Source: Craterostigma plantagineum (Eukaryota; Streptophyta; Magnoliopsida; Lamiales; Linderniaceae). From it: 64,000 nt of DNA. The stretch covers positions 186,001 to 250,000 of the forward strand of contig JAPQWV010000735.1 in the NCBI GenBank assembly GCA_027422505.1, given 5' to 3'. A program made the translations under genes and the position numbers. Of this stretch, positions 12,566 to 25,000 are shown in pieces. A model generated the notes under the pieces. It did no database searches, had not been told where the DNA came from, and saw only the letters and a list, made by a program, of their open reading frames with translations. Positions within the stretch are counted from its first letter, which is position 1. Each line of letters opens with the position of its first letter.

Positions 12566-13770
12566 TTCTCTCACAGGAATCACCCCGCGAAACTCAATAT
12601 TGGCCCGCGGCGTCTCTCACAATCCGCGAATCGCTTCAGCCCGCGAAGCCCAAACCCTGGCCCGCAAAGGCTATTTCATACACACACATCGCAAAATACT
12701 TGGGCCCGCGAACACTTTCGCGACCCGAAATCCAATTCGGCCCATTTCACTGTTCTTTTTTTTAACCCTAATTCACTCAATACGCGAAATATAATACGGC
12801 CCACGAAATTTAAAATCGATCGAAACCTAAAATCGACCGATAGCTAAATCGCCCGAATTCAAAAATCGCTCGATTTTTCAACCTTATTATTAAAACCCTG
12901 ACCTTTTCAAAATTTCTTCTCACGAACACATTCCAGACTAACATAAACATTAAACAGTCTATAAAGCTCATATGTTGAGCTCGAATTCATGCCATAACAT
13001 ATCAAGAACATCAAAAAAATCCAAAACACATGAAATAAATGTTTTTGAACTCGGATGACCTTTCATCCGAATTCCAAGTCCTTTGAGGAACATAATACGG
13101 TTTAAAAGGGTTGTAGGGGTTAAAAACCACCTACCTACCCTCCAAGCTATGTTGAAAATCGACTGAACTCGTTTTCCTTCACTGCTCTTTTATTTCTTCC
13201 GTTACCTAAAGTCCTAACATACTCTGAACTTCAACTCGTCCACTAAGCCAAGTAATATAATAACACGCATGCTTATATTAGAATTCTTACCTCCTAAATT
13301 CCAAATTCTAGTTCTGTCAGGGCTTTCCTTGGTTTTCTCCTTGTTCTTATTTTTCTCCTCCTTTGATCTTACGTTTTCTCCTTGGCTAATAATCTCCCTT
13401 TTTACTAAGCAACCTTTTCGAACCCTTCTAGCTCATTTACAAATGGTTATTCAAGGTGGAGCTCTAAGTTCAACGTAGGTGACTATATGCCCACTTTACC
13501 TTCCTTAATGGGTTAGGGAATGTCTAATTATCAATTCTATTCGTTTGGGCCTCTGACAATTCTTAATACATTTATGATTTGGGCTTTCTTAACATTTCGC
13601 CCCATGTTGTTTTATCTCCAGCCCACTTTTATTCATTCGATTTTCGGGTCCAATTAATATTTTCGACTCAATTCCTAAAAATCCGTTTTGTCCGAAAACA
13701 GACTGCATTAATTTTCGAACATTACAAAATAATTGTACACTAATCCCGTATTAATTTTACGGGTACTACA
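12566..13770 (-). repeat. Tail of a third Tekay-like LTR (E)
   Basis: It ends ATCCCGTATTAATTTTACGG and then GTACTACA, closely matching the terminal block of the element A LTR, including the shared ATCCGTTTTGTCCGAAAA motif. Its low-coordinate part carries repeated CCCGCGAA-type words (12580-12790). LTR B appears to interrupt it at 12565/12566. No polypurine tract or pol follows, so it is a fragment or solo LTR. The 69-residue frame at 13269 is not supported as a gene. Confidence 0.7.
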
Positions 13771-14802
13771 GTTGGAGCCTTGAATGAGTTCAAGTTCCTG
13801 AAAATCATTCTAATAATAAGGAAGCTCAATTTCATCATTCTGAAAATTCTCTCTATATACCCCCTATTATTAGGAAAATAGAAGGCTTAAAAGTTTCTTT
13901 AGAAAAAGAACGGGAGAATTTTGAAGCTGAAAAAGAAATTAAGAGATGGAAAATCTCAAAGCTTCCTCCATCTCACAAGCAATTCTCACCATCTCCCTCA
14001 ACTGAATATATCATTCTAAAAAGCGTGAAGAAAGAAAAAGTGCCTTCAAAAGATCTAAAAAGTAAAAATTATACTTTAAAAAATTCTAAATCTAATCATG
14101 TTTCGCTTACGTCTACATGGAGCGTAGGACGAGCATTAGAGTCGAAGGCCGGAGTGTCTAGTTTCAAAATAGAGAAGGAGCTCGTGGATTTGAATGCATT
14201 TAAGAAAATATCTCCTTCTGTAAATAAAAGATGCTCGTAGAAATAAAAGAGTTGTTTCTTCTGTTCAAATAATTGCTTCTACATGTTCACTTCATCCTAC
14301 CACTTTTAGAAGCACTAATTTCGAAACAGGCTCCACTTCAGCTATAAAAACTAATCATTCTAAGACAAATGCCTCTAGGAAGATCCATAGGAAACTAATC
14401 CAGCCATAAAGAAAGCATATGGCGCTATTCATGCTTGTTCTCACCTAAATGTATCCCGTTAAGATCGAATCCCCCAAGCACCTTAGGAGATTATCCAATG
14501 AAAAGATCTTTTCCACTCTCAAGCCTACTGAAGCATTTGTCCGAGCTGAAATTAATCTTCCTGCAAGGTTCAACCCAAATGGGTTCCTAAATCCCCGCCT
14601 AAAAAGACGAAAGCCAAAAAGGCCATGACGTCTACGAAGGGCAAACCCAACTCAACTCCTTCGCGAGTGACTTGGGTTGTTAAAGCTCCTACTAATACTA
14701 GTTTAGGAACCGTATCTAAACCTAAGAAGAAATATCTAGAGGACCCATTTATAAGTGGGTACCTAAAGCTCTTTAAATTTGTTTTTGCAGATCCATCATG
14801 TG
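13771..14802 (+). pseudogene. Copia element 1: gag remnant
   Basis: An open stretch at about 13786-14240 encodes a Lys- and Glu-rich, coiled-coil-like segment. It is followed by stops and frame changes, then a basic stretch (about 14580-14790) that resembles the C-terminal gag/spacer of plant Ty1/copia polyproteins just ahead of protease. It joins the LTR E end at 13770 with no intact start or 5' LTR visible. Function would be the capsid protein of the element. The assignment rests on position before a clear copia protease motif more than on similarity. Confidence 0.5.
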
Positions 14803-14880
14803 TGGTACCTTGACTCTGGTTGCTCCACACACATGACGGGAATACAAGAGCTGCTGAGCAACTACAAAGACTGACCGAAT
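14803..14880 (+). pseudogene. Copia element 1: protease active-site remnant
   Basis: Reads WYLDSGCSTHMTG, the aspartic protease active site typical of Ty1/copia polyproteins (D-S-G). A stop follows within a few codons. Downstream sequence jumps directly to reverse transcriptase, so the rest of protease and the whole integrase are deleted. Confidence 0.85.
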
Positions 14881-15618
14881 GGAAAACCATTAGTACCCGG
14901 TCCGCATGGGAAAACCATTATCGGGATGAAATGGGTGTTCAAGAATAAAAAGAATGAAGATGGGGAAGTGATCCAAAACAAAGCAAGACTGGTTGCGAAG
15001 GAATACAATCAACAGTGACTACCACGAGACCTATGCTCCTGTTGTACGAATCGAAGCCATCCGTCTTTTCTTGGCTTATGCGTCTCACAAAGGCTTCAAA
15101 GTCTATCAAATGGATGCTAAGACCGCCTTCCTCAATGGCGTGTTAAAGGAGGAAGTCTATGTCGCTCAGCCAGAACGTTTTGTTAAGCAAAAACACCCCG
15201 GTCACGTCTATCGATTGGACAAAGCTCTCTACAAACTGGAACAAGCCCCACGTGCTTGGTATGATGTCTTGAGCGATGTCCTCGAAATCTTGGTTCATCC
15301 GCGGGACGGTCGATACAACCTTCATAAAATGGCAAAACAAAGATTGATGATCGTCCAAGTCTATGCAAGAAGTTTGGAGATTTGATGAAGAGCAAATTTG
15401 AAATGAGTCACATGGGACAGATGCAATTCTTCTTGGGACTCCAAGTCAGGCAGCTCGATGATAGCATCTTCATAAGTCAGGCTAAATACATCAAGGATAT
15501 TCTGAAGAAGTTTCATCAAGATCAGAGCAAGCCTCTCAGTACTCATATGTCAACCAGCTGCAAGTTAGATGCCGATCCCACAGGAAAGCGGTCGACATCA
15601 CACTTTATCGCAGCATAA
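14881..15618 (+). pseudogene. Copia element 1: reverse transcriptase, broken
   Basis: Contains the RVT_2-type conserved stretch ([47 protein letters not shown]), then MKSKFEMSHMGQMQFFLGLQ in another frame. Several stops and frameshifts are present. The expected YVDD catalytic box between these segments is missing: sequence passes from MIVQ straight to the region after the box. This copy therefore cannot encode an active polymerase. It belongs to the same degenerate pol as the RNase H part that follows. Confidence 0.9.
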
Positions 15619-16259
15619 TCGGCTCTCTTCTCTATCTCACCTCAAGCCGGCCGGATATCATGTTTTCCACTTGCCTTTGTGCCCGTTTCCAAGCCGACCC
15701 TAAAGAATCCCACATGCTCGCGGTCAAACGAATCTTACGCTACCGCAAAGGCACCTCCACCCTAGGATTGTGGTATCCTAAGGGTACGAATTTCAAATTA
15801 ATTGGCTATACTGACGCTGATTATGCAGGTTGCCGAACGGACAGGAAAAGAACCTTTTCCGGTGGCGCTCAATTTCTAGGCGAAAAGCTGGTCTGCTGGT
15901 CATCCAAGAAACAGAACTGTGTCTCAACGTCGACCGCCGAGGCTGAATACGTCGCGGCTTCCAGTTGTTGCTCGCAAATGCTATAGATACGGACTCAACT
16001 TTGCGACTATGGGTACAATTTAAATAATATACCCATTTATAGCGATAGCCAAAGTGCCATTGCGATTACATGCAACCCCGTTCATCACTCACGCACAAAA
16101 CACATAGATATTAGATATCATTTTATAAAAGATCACGTAGACAAAAGCATGATTGTCATGTACTTCGTGAAAATGGAATATCAACTAGCTGACATTTTCA
16201 CCAAGGCCTTGGACGGTTCCAATTCTGTCGAAAAGTTAGGCATGTTGAATCTTCCGTAA
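15619..16259 (+). pseudogene. Copia element 1: RNase H and pol C-terminus
   Basis: Homology runs through SSRPDIMFSTCLCARFQ, LKLIGYTDADYAGC-like, WSSKKQNCVSTSTAEAEYVA and DSQSAIAI to HSRTKHIDIRYHFIKDHV, ending near ADIFTKAL and LGMLNLP with a stop. These are the RNase H and terminal segments of plant Ty1/copia pol. At least one frame change occurs near 15986. The tail motif resembles copia lineages that carry an extra ORF between pol and the 3' LTR, which fits the accessory ORF remnants found 2 kb further on. Confidence 0.88.
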
Positions 16260-18365
16260 TATGTGCTTTACGTGCTCCTATGTGCTTTCACATGTTCTAT
16301 GCTACGTGTTTTTTATACTTTAATGCGATATCTCTCGTGAAATATTTTATTAGAAAATACAAAAATCTATTAAAAATCCAAAAAATATTATACATATAAG
16401 TATAATATTAGGGGAATGAAGATACCTTTAGGATGCTCGATCTAAGTCACGTATGAATTTCCTTGACATGCGAGTGATTAAATACTTAATTTTGTCAAAA
16501 TCAAGTTGCATTCTTGTGTCTAAAGTTCTTTTCTAGAGTCCACTAGATACAAGGCCACTTATATGAGTGAGATTTCTAGCCTTTTATTTCTTCAACGGAT
16601 CTAATCTTGAGAGAGTCACACAGCCATTGCTTGTCTTAACTAGTGATTCTTGGTCTCATACTCACCTTGCGTTAGAACGCTAGGAAAATGATTAGGGCAC
16701 TTAGGAAATTCCTCAGTCGGCCAAATATATACTTTTCAATCCTTTAACATAGCCTTTAGTCATCCATTTTGAGCCTTCTCCAAATTCCTTTTCTTCATTT
16801 GAAAATCCTTTTAGCCTTCAACCGACAATCTAAAATTTCGGCGGGATGTTTAATCGAGAAAAGGAGGCAGAGAAAAAGGCGACAAAAAATAAGAAAATGA
16901 TGACAAAATGAAGGTGGAAAACGCACACGAGGAATGCTCAACGCACAAAGAAAAACAGACGAAAAGAACCTGCCCCTCGATTATCTCAATCTCAAAATCT
17001 TTAAGAAGGGGGCATGGATCTTGCTGTGAACTTCTCCATCGATAATCTCGTACACTCGTCAGAACGGCTGAAAAGAGGACCACCACGAAGTGAACTTCTC
17101 CAACGATAATCCGGTCTTATATCGAGACAATGAGAAGAGGAGCACAGCCTTGGGTTTGAATTCCACAACTGTGAACTTCTTCAAATCGATAATCTCTGAA
17201 AACTCTTTAGGGACTAAGAGAAAAGTAGCACGGTATCGGTCCGAGAACCAACAAGAAGAACTTCGCCTTAGATAATCTCTCAGACTCGTAGAGAAGCGGA
17301 GCTTCAGCTTGAGCAAGTGCTTAAAATTTACAAAAGATAAAAGGAGGAAAAAGACACAAAGACGAAGAGAAATGTCGAAGTAAAGGAGAACGACGAAGGA
17401 ATGGAAGATGACGTAAAGCTTATTTTTCCCAAAAGTTCCCTTCCCTTCTTAGTCATAACCAAACTAAAGCCTTCAAAGTCCCTTTAATTCCAAAACGACG
17501 ATCTATCGGTCGGTGATATGATTAAAAGCGCCTTGATCACAGGTAAATTGACTTAATATGACTTGTGTTGACCTGAGTGATATAAATATAAAAATCCCTA
17601 GTAAAAAATAAATAACTGCTAGAGCGAACCTAGTGAGAGTTGTCAAAATAGATCCTACTTTGAACTTAGGATTTTAGTTTGCTGACAAGATTTGACGGCA
17701 TACTATTTATAAAATTAATATATATAATGATCGAAGCAAAATAATCTGATCACATACTATTTATAAAATTAATATATATAATAAAACAAAAAAATTATAT
17801 ATACAAATATTTCTATTCGCATTTTGATATGCAATCTTAATTTGCATCTAGTGGAATTGATTAAATGCGAATTTCTTGCTCATACCCTTACGTAATATTT
17901 TGGATACATGATTAGGGGACCATGTATCTAGGACAAATTCTCTAAATTGCATACTACATGAATTGGTACTTAAAATTGATTCTATATGACTTCATGTTAA
18001 ATCAATTTTTGGTGCACAATTTGAGGGGGAGGATTTACAAAAATTTATGCCTTGAGCTCCAAACTATTTTGATGATCTTTCTCTAGTGTTGTAGAATAAA
18101 TGAGGACGACTTCACGAATTGATCTCGACTTGGAGTACGCATTGGTTCGAACTATTTGGATGGTTAAATATTTGGATCGTAACGTGTTTTGGTGATTTTG
18201 AATTTAACCAACTTATCTTGAAAATGTTTCGGGGGAAGCCTAAAATAGAAAATTGCTTCCAAAATTAATTCTAATATTCTCGACATTTTTTTGCTCTAAG
18301 TATACAGATTTACAAAATTTGAAAATGGAGCCAGATGTCATCGTTATGAAATTACAGGGAGTTAA
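16260..18365 (+). other. Non-coding spacer of copia element 1
   Basis: No supported coding sequence. It holds a perfect 10-bp stem with a 6-base loop (16384-16393 and 16400-16409) just before a purine run AGGGGAATGA. A degenerate tandem array lies at about 16965-17313, and a 30-bp direct repeat at about 17699-17728 and 17753-17782. A polypurine-like GAGGGGGAGGA lies near 18022. The spacer lies between pol and the accessory ORF. Confidence 0.5.
16965..17313 (+). repeat. Degenerate tandem repeat, about 65-87 bp units
   Basis: Units begin with variants of GTGAACTTCTCCA..CGATAATC at 17026, 17090, 17171 and about 17257, with a weaker unit at about 16965. Each has a TCGATAATCTC-like core about 12 bases into the unit. 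The spacing varies (64, 81, 86), so the array is old. Overlapping short frames on both strands come from the repeat and do not look like a known protein. Confidence 0.65.
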
Positions 18366-18650
18366 TTAGATAACATATGGGACGGACGGCTCCGTCGTTG
18401 AAGGACCTGGTCGACTGATGTCGCCATTTGACAACCCTTGAGTAGACACCGGCTCCTCAGGTTGGCTTGTAACCACTTGAGGTTGTGACTGTTCGAGACT
18501 TCCACCCAACCCTTTAGTCGAATCTTGGAGATTCTCCTCTATGGGTGTTGTGGCAGGTTCAAAGTGAACCTGCGTATCAGACATGGTTGTGGCTGGGCCG
18601 GATGGTTGGAAGCTGGACTTCGGCCTTAGCGCTTGGAGACTTAATTGCAC
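18366..18650 (-). pseudogene. Inverted fragment of copia accessory ORF
   Basis: A 94-residue frame, Pro/Ser/Gln-rich, matching part of the accessory ORF in the right-hand copia element (minus strand, about 62340-62540). Shared blocks include SDTQVHFEP/SDTQVQSEP, ENLQDS/KNLQDS, QPQV-TSQP and GPS-TE. In the right copy this segment runs straight on to the SVAIETS block. Here it lies on the opposite strand from its own continuation at 19359, so an inversion has broken this copy. The fragment starts and ends without natural boundaries. Confidence 0.75.
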
Positions 18651-19344
18651 CTAATTTATCTATTTCGCTCAGTAATCTTTTGCTCGCATAAAATCTAAAT
18701 TAGATTTCTCGATTGTAAGTATTTTAAGATCTACGTCAGCTATCTTATTGACTAAGTCAACATCTTTAGCGATCGAAGATCTTTTACTACGCAAACAGTG
18801 ACTTAATCGAATTGAAATTCGATTGGAACTGTTCGCGATCGAAAAAGTTCTTCGATTGCGTTAAACCTTCAAAACCCTGTTTAGTCAAAACAGAAATTTT
18901 TCGCTCTTAAACGCAGAAAATCGAAATAGTATACTACCAGAATCATCACAAACACCGAATCTATCTTGACTGCAGTCTTTAACCCAGATTAAACACATTG
19001 TCGTAATCGCTGTAAATAGCATTCGAGTGTTCATTGTTTTAAAACATGCGAGAATCTATCAGAATCATGCGAAGGATCACAGTATATGGATGCAAATGAA
19101 GTTTAAACACACGGTAATCCCTAAAGAATGTCGATTCTACCTTATAAAGACGAAAATCAGTTGAAAAGTTGAAGATTTTGAAAGAATTTGTTTTCATCTT
19201 TTGACAAGGGTTTTTGGCGAGAGATAATATTTGACTGATGAATTTGTTGATTGGAGGTTTATGCGTGTATTTAGGGATTTTCGACTGTAAGAGTTACTGT
19301 TTCTAATTGGGCTTATCGGAGTTCGCCCTCTCCGCAACTTTGAG
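18651..19344. other. AT-rich stretch without recognised genes
   Basis: Lies between the two oppositely oriented accessory-ORF fragments. I see no coding sequence, LTR end or tandem repeat. The last 30 bases or so (CCCTCTCCG and after) already align with the accessory ORF of the right-hand copy. Confidence 0.5.
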
Positions 19345-21180
19345 TCGAAGACAAAATCATGGAGAGCGTGCGGAATGCCATCGAGACGTCCCGCCAAGAT
19401 CGTGGGAAAGCACCCATCTCGGAGCCGTCTTCCTCACAACCTATCCTCACACCCACACAACCCTTCCCAATCGCCACACCCATCCTCTCACACAACCTCA
19501 TAAACCCAGCCACCATACCCATCAGCGACTTCCACTCAATATTAGTCGCCCGCCTACTCGAGTTGACTACTCAAACGCCGGAAGAAGGGGATCTCTTCCG
19601 CCGTCTCGTAGACCGTCCTGATCCTACCGAATCATGCCGAGGACAAGACTCTCACTCCAGACGTCGACATGACGACCCAGATGATCAAGGTCATTATGAG
19701 GGGGAGAAAAGGTGTAGGATCATGACAAGAAGTCAGAGACAAGGCTCGGGTGCAGCACAGACAAGCGCTGGAGCCGCTGAAACCTCGCAACCCACTACCC
19801 AAACAACCACCACCATGCACCGCAACACTCATACAACCCATACAAGCCAAACCGACTTACCATCCTTTACACTAAGGACGCCTCTGCCTACACCAACGAT
19901 TCTCACAAGCCCCTTTCTTTCGGAAGAAGAAGCAAGTGCCGCCATGCTCGTGGCCCTGGCGCAGACCCAAGCTACTCCCTCAGCTGCTCAAGACCAATCG
20001 GGACCATCAGGACATGGTGTCAATCCTCGTGAATTCCTCGACAAGTACATATTCGAAGGACAGTGGATGACCCATTCCATGCTCGACAAGCATCAGAGAC
20101 AACGGCTTAGGACGTTCGACAGTTCTTACAACAAGCTTCGGTAGACCTGGTGCTGATAGAAGACGAAGAGCTTCAGGAGGTATAGATCACGAACAAGAGC
20201 TCCCAAGGCTTCGAGAGTTGATTGTGCAATGGGCAGTTTCCCCCACAGGATAAATGCCAGGGACCGTTCGGATCGACACGCCATGGGAGAACATCAGAAT
20301 AGAAATCCCCTTCCTTGACGAAACTCGAGAGCACATTTGGAGGTCACCAGACAAGGTCAAAAAGCTGACTGTCGAACTAAGAGGGATCTCCCACTAGCAT
20401 CAGCAGAAGAGAATGACGCATCTCTGGATACTGACCCACCTTGGGAAAAACCTGACATGAGACTGGGATGACTAAAGCACAAGTCAAGAGCCACTATAAG
20501 AGTCTATCACCCATATGTCAGCTCCTCAGCGTCTTCTGTGCCAAAGGAGGACTTCCAACACCATACTACGCCATCAAGCGGGTAGACATGACTCGAGAAG
20601 AATTGAGCGAGAGCGACCTACCGTATCTCCCAGCTGTATGTGGAGAAATACAAGGGTCCTCAAGGCTTGATCAAGAAAGAAGGGCTCGAGGGACTCTACC
20701 GGTACATGATGCGTCACGTCAAGTACTTCGCCGCACACGACCTTCAGATGGCTCTGGGGAGCAACATGAAGAAGGTCAACATGACTGCACCGCTCCACAG
20801 GGGGCCTGAGATCGAAGGGCTTCCAAACAATCACGTGCACATCAGTTCAGTCTTAGGCATCACCTACCACAACCCGATCGCGAAGAAGACTAGGTTGATG
20901 TTGAAGACTGAAGTACACAAATTTTGTGATGGAACGCTCAAGGTCATCAGGCAAAACATAGAGAAACAATTGGAAGAGATCAACAGAGAGACGATGCTGA
21001 GGATTCATAGGTACGTGAGAGAACAGCTGCTCCTAATGGATTTGCTTGATGATATCGAGGAGCGATTGGAGCTGAGGAACTCACTCAGGAATTTCGAGCA
21101 TGCGTTGGGCTTGCGCAGATCATATAATGCCCGACGAGGACAAACAGCGCGGAAGAGAAATCAAGCACAAAGGGGGAGAA
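19345..21180 (+). pseudogene. Copia 3' accessory ORF, decayed copy
   Basis: A degenerate protein in at least three pieces. The first, 19359-20144, is rich in Pro, Thr and Gln and contains EEEASAAMLVALAQTQATP and GVNPREFLDKYI. A middle part with stops (20145-20639) holds the IWRSPDKVK-like block. The last, 20640 to about 21170, contains AAHDLQMALGSNMKKVNMT and GLPNNHVHISSVLGITYHN. The same blocks occur in the same order in the minus-strand copy at 60539-62230. It lies between copia pol and the polypurine tract, the position of the extra ORF of some plant copia elements. Its function is unknown; I see no signal peptide or clear membrane segment. The N-terminal half present in the right copy is missing or inverted here. 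Confidence 0.75.
21167..21180 (+). other. Polypurine tract of copia element 1
   Basis: ACAAAGGGGGAGAA directly before the LTR start TGTGGG. The right-hand copy has the equivalent CAAGGGGGGAA before TGTAGAAT. Confidence 0.85.
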
Positions 21181-21523
21181 TGTGGGATATCAATTTAGTT
21201 GTGCTATGATTTAATTAGCTGTCTTCGTAGAATGGGGCTTTTATGTAATTGTCCTTAGTTTAGGACTTAGTTTGTTATTTATACCAAGTATGTTTGGTAT
21301 AAATAGATGTACAAACGTTGAGCTTAATAGAGAATTTTGAGTAATTGATCCCAAAGGCTTGCATATCCAATTCTAGAGAGAGAAAATCATAAAACATTCT
21401 CTCACTACAAAGTTTCTCTCTCGTGCTCTTGAAAGAAAGGTTTTCGATCGTTCTTCAATTTCTATAGTTCTAATCGATTAATTCAAGTCTAGGATCGTTG
21501 AGTTGATAAATCAGGACCTAACA
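21181..21523 (+). repeat. 3' LTR of copia element 1 (343 bp)
   Basis: Bounded by TGTGGG and CTAACA and homologous to 60124-60474 in reverse orientation, which fixes both ends. It contains the promoter-like GGTATAAATAGATG at about 21297, the probable TATA box, shared with the other copy in weaker form. Short LTRs and an accessory ORF characterise this family. Confidence 0.85.
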
Positions 21524-22019
21524 GATTGCATGTGTCAATATCTAGTGTCCAGTATCTATATCTCTCAGATTGCATTAGTATCTCTCGAAGAACAGCTTGT
21601 TACGTTTGCCTCATTTGCTCATCAACGATCTCTCATCGGTTGGTATCGCTCGCTCCTATTTAATTTTTGACTTGGTTATTTTTCGCTGAACCATGACTTG
21701 CTTTTGATTTTTCGTGTGCGTTGATCTGCTATTTTTTAAACAGTTTAGGACTTTTATGGACTTGGCTCGGCTCCTTGATAGCTTCCACTTTCACAAATCT
21801 TATTTCATAATGTAGGCAATCTCTGCAAATTCGAGATAGTCTTTCAGACCTTTATAGATTTCAAGATTTATACTGCTCTGCTTCGATACTTATAATCTTG
21901 AATTTCTATGGCGAACTCACCCAATTTCGAGTTTGAGAATGTTGATCCAGTTGTTGGCTCCACATTTTCCTCAATATCTTACCCGGAGAAGATCTTATAG
22001 CTTTACTTTTTCCAAAAAG
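21524..22019 (+). other. Possible 5' end of another copia element
   Basis: After the LTR end there is no immediate primer site. At 21641 TGGTATCGCTCG resembles a decayed tRNA-Met primer site (TGGTATCAGAGC). A 30-codon frame at 21908-22000 (MANSPNFEFENVDP...) could be a gag start. The segment runs into PPT-like sequence at about 22014 that continues at 33457 after removal of element C. It may be an internally deleted element made of leader, gag start and 3' end. Confidence 0.35.
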
Positions 22020-25000
22020 TGTGGCGCCCCTGACTTCTACGACCCATTCTTGTTACTAATTTAAGTGACTGCATGTAGTTTACGAAAATAATAGCTTCAA
22101 ATGCGTACAAAATTTTTCCTTTTATATACGAGAGTTTCTTCTGTACATTCCTTGGAAGTAATTACATAGGTGAGTGTGCATGCGTGTTCCAAAAATAATC
22201 TATCGGCCCGCCACTCAGGTCGCATCCATGTAAACACTGCTACCTCAAAAGTCCTCCAGAAGCTTCAAAATTTGGCCTCGCCATCGTAAAGATCATGTAC
22301 CATGATCCCGTGAACCTACAACACATAAATGCGTGGAATGAACTTATAAAGCTTAGTAAGTGAAAGCCATGCATGCCATGCACGTGTCCTAATTTGCAAA
22401 GGCATCTGCGCCAATGCTTCCTCGACCTCATATTTTTCATGCCTTGTCTTGTCACGTAGGGCCCTCGACTATCTTGCGATGCACCATCATGGAGCTCGAA
22501 TCCGCAAGGGATACACAAATATAAGTGGCAACACCCACTCATGGGAGGCTAACCCTAGGGCTCCTTTTCTGTCCTAAGGTAGTTTTATACGCCACGTGGA
22601 TGCTTCCACTAGTAGCCTATTCTGAGCTAGTCAACACCAGAGGTACCCTCGGTGTCACTTATTCCCTCAGCTCGCATCCTCCAGGTTCCACGTTTCGCCA
22701 TGAGGGCATTTGCCCTAAAATCATGTCTTGTCTTGAACATGTCATGTCTTGAAGGTAACGACGTAAGACGTCACCATGGTAGCATAGAAGAGCCATGACT
22801 CAACTGCGAGTCAACATCAGACGCCCATATCCGTGAATATTATCACTCTCAGGCGATCGTATATCATGAACGCTCTAGTATGATGCCTTAAGTACTAAAC
22901 GTGCGTGCATATGATCGTGTCATGAATATGCATGTCATGTAAGTTAAATAATTCACATAGGAAGTCACATAGTATTATAGAGGCACACACATAATTCATG
23001 AACATATATTATGTGTTGTAGTTGAGACTTCCACTTACTTGTCGTCCAAGCTTATATGACTTACTGCGTTGAAACGTCCTTACTTCGTGACCCTTAAACA
23101 GAATATCGTAACATCAACGCCATGTCTAAATTAAATAACTAAGCTTGAAACAATGTAATTCGACTAGGCTATTTGGATGTAGACCCTAATTTGCCCAACT
23201 AGGTATCTAGGAAAAGTTTGTATTTAATCATAACACATAGAGTTCAATCATTGAAGCCCCAGGCCGCCCCATTGAAGCCCCAGGCCGCCCTAGACCGTAA
23301 GAGGGTCAATATGTGGTAATTCGCTGCTAAATTCAAGGTGTTCAGCAGTGAATTGTCCCGGCCAGCACCATCCCCCTTCATCAATAACCATGCTTAATCG
23401 AGCATCAAGTGGTAGATCCGTTGCCATTGGACCTCGTGGAAATCGTTCAATAAGTGGAACAGTGGAGAGCCACGGATCCAGCCAAAGAAGCGAGTTCTCC
23501 CCGTTACCCACCCGACATTCTACCAATGGTCGTATTGTAGATCGTATCTTAAGGAGCTTATTCCAACTCCACGCTGCTGTAGGTGACAGTCTAAGGTCCA
23601 GAGTGATTTATTCATCAATCTAGTATGTAGAATCCATTGCGCCCAAATAGAGGATTCACCCCACTTCAATAGTCGCCAAAGCTGTCCCAGAAGAAGAACA
23701 CGATTATCAGTCTCTATGGATCGAATTCCCAAGCCTCCTTCCGTCACAGGGCAGCACACATCATCCCATGCAACCTTAGATGTAGTTCCCCTCCATAAGA
23801 ATTTCCGGACGCGCGCTTCTATGTCTCGGATGACGCCCTTTGGGATAAGGAAGACACCCGCCCAATATATGTGGAACGCCAAGAGGATGGACATAATAAG
23901 TTGTACACGACCCACATATGATAATGACAAATTCAGCCATGATCCCAACCGACGATCAATACTTCGGATCAGTGGTGCACAGTCTTGTATAGTTAAGCGC
24001 GATGTGATAAGTGGGACCCCCAAATAGCGTACGGGCAGCTCTCCTTCCGAGAAACCCATAACCTCTTGTATCATCGACAGCCTTTGAGCTCGCCGTGAGA
24101 CGAACATCGCGCTTTTTTGCACATTTGCATGCAAACCCGACAATAACGCAAAATGATCAAGCCCATCTTTAAGTATACGCACCGAAACAGCGTCCGTATG
24201 CGAGAATAATAGAAGGTCATCCGCAAATGTAAGCATATATAATTCCGTAGGTTCACATCGCCAATGATATTGGAAATCGCTGTTTCCCGGAATTCGTGAG
24301 GTAAAAATACCATGGAGAACATCCATTACCAACGTGAAGATATATGGGGAGATCGGGTCACCCTGTCGAAGTCCGCGCTTCCCCGCAAAAAACCCTTCCG
24401 CTCGCCCATTAATGTTAATTGAGAATATCGTAGTGGTGAGGCAGCTTCGAATCCATTTAATATAAGTTGGGTGGAAATTAAGGTTCTCAAGCATGACCAG
24501 AATGAAGTCCCATTCTACCCGATCGTAGGCTTTAGCAAGATCGACTTTGAAAGCTACCCTTTCTGGGAGGCTTTTGCGTTTGTAGCCATGGCAAATTTCC
24601 TGAGCCAACAAGATATTGTCAGAGATTCTCCTTCCTGGAATAAACGCCATTTGTGTTGGGTGCACCAAATCTCCCAAACAGCCTTTCATCCGCTCCGCTA
24701 GAATTTTCGATATCACCTTGTATAAGACGTTACAACATGAGATAGGTCGGTAATCAGCTGCTCGTCGTGGCACATCCCCTTTCGGTATAAGCGTGATTAG
24801 CGTACTATTGAGCTCTTTCAAAAGATGCCCTGTTCGAAAGAATTCCATGATCGCATGTGTAATTTCACCTCCCATTATATCCCATGCAGCTCTATAGAAG
24901 GCCGAAGTGTATCCGTCGGGGCCTGGCGCTTTGTCCTCGCCAATGGAAAACAATGCCGTCTTGACTTCACTCGGGGTGACAGGTCGGATCATATGTATAG

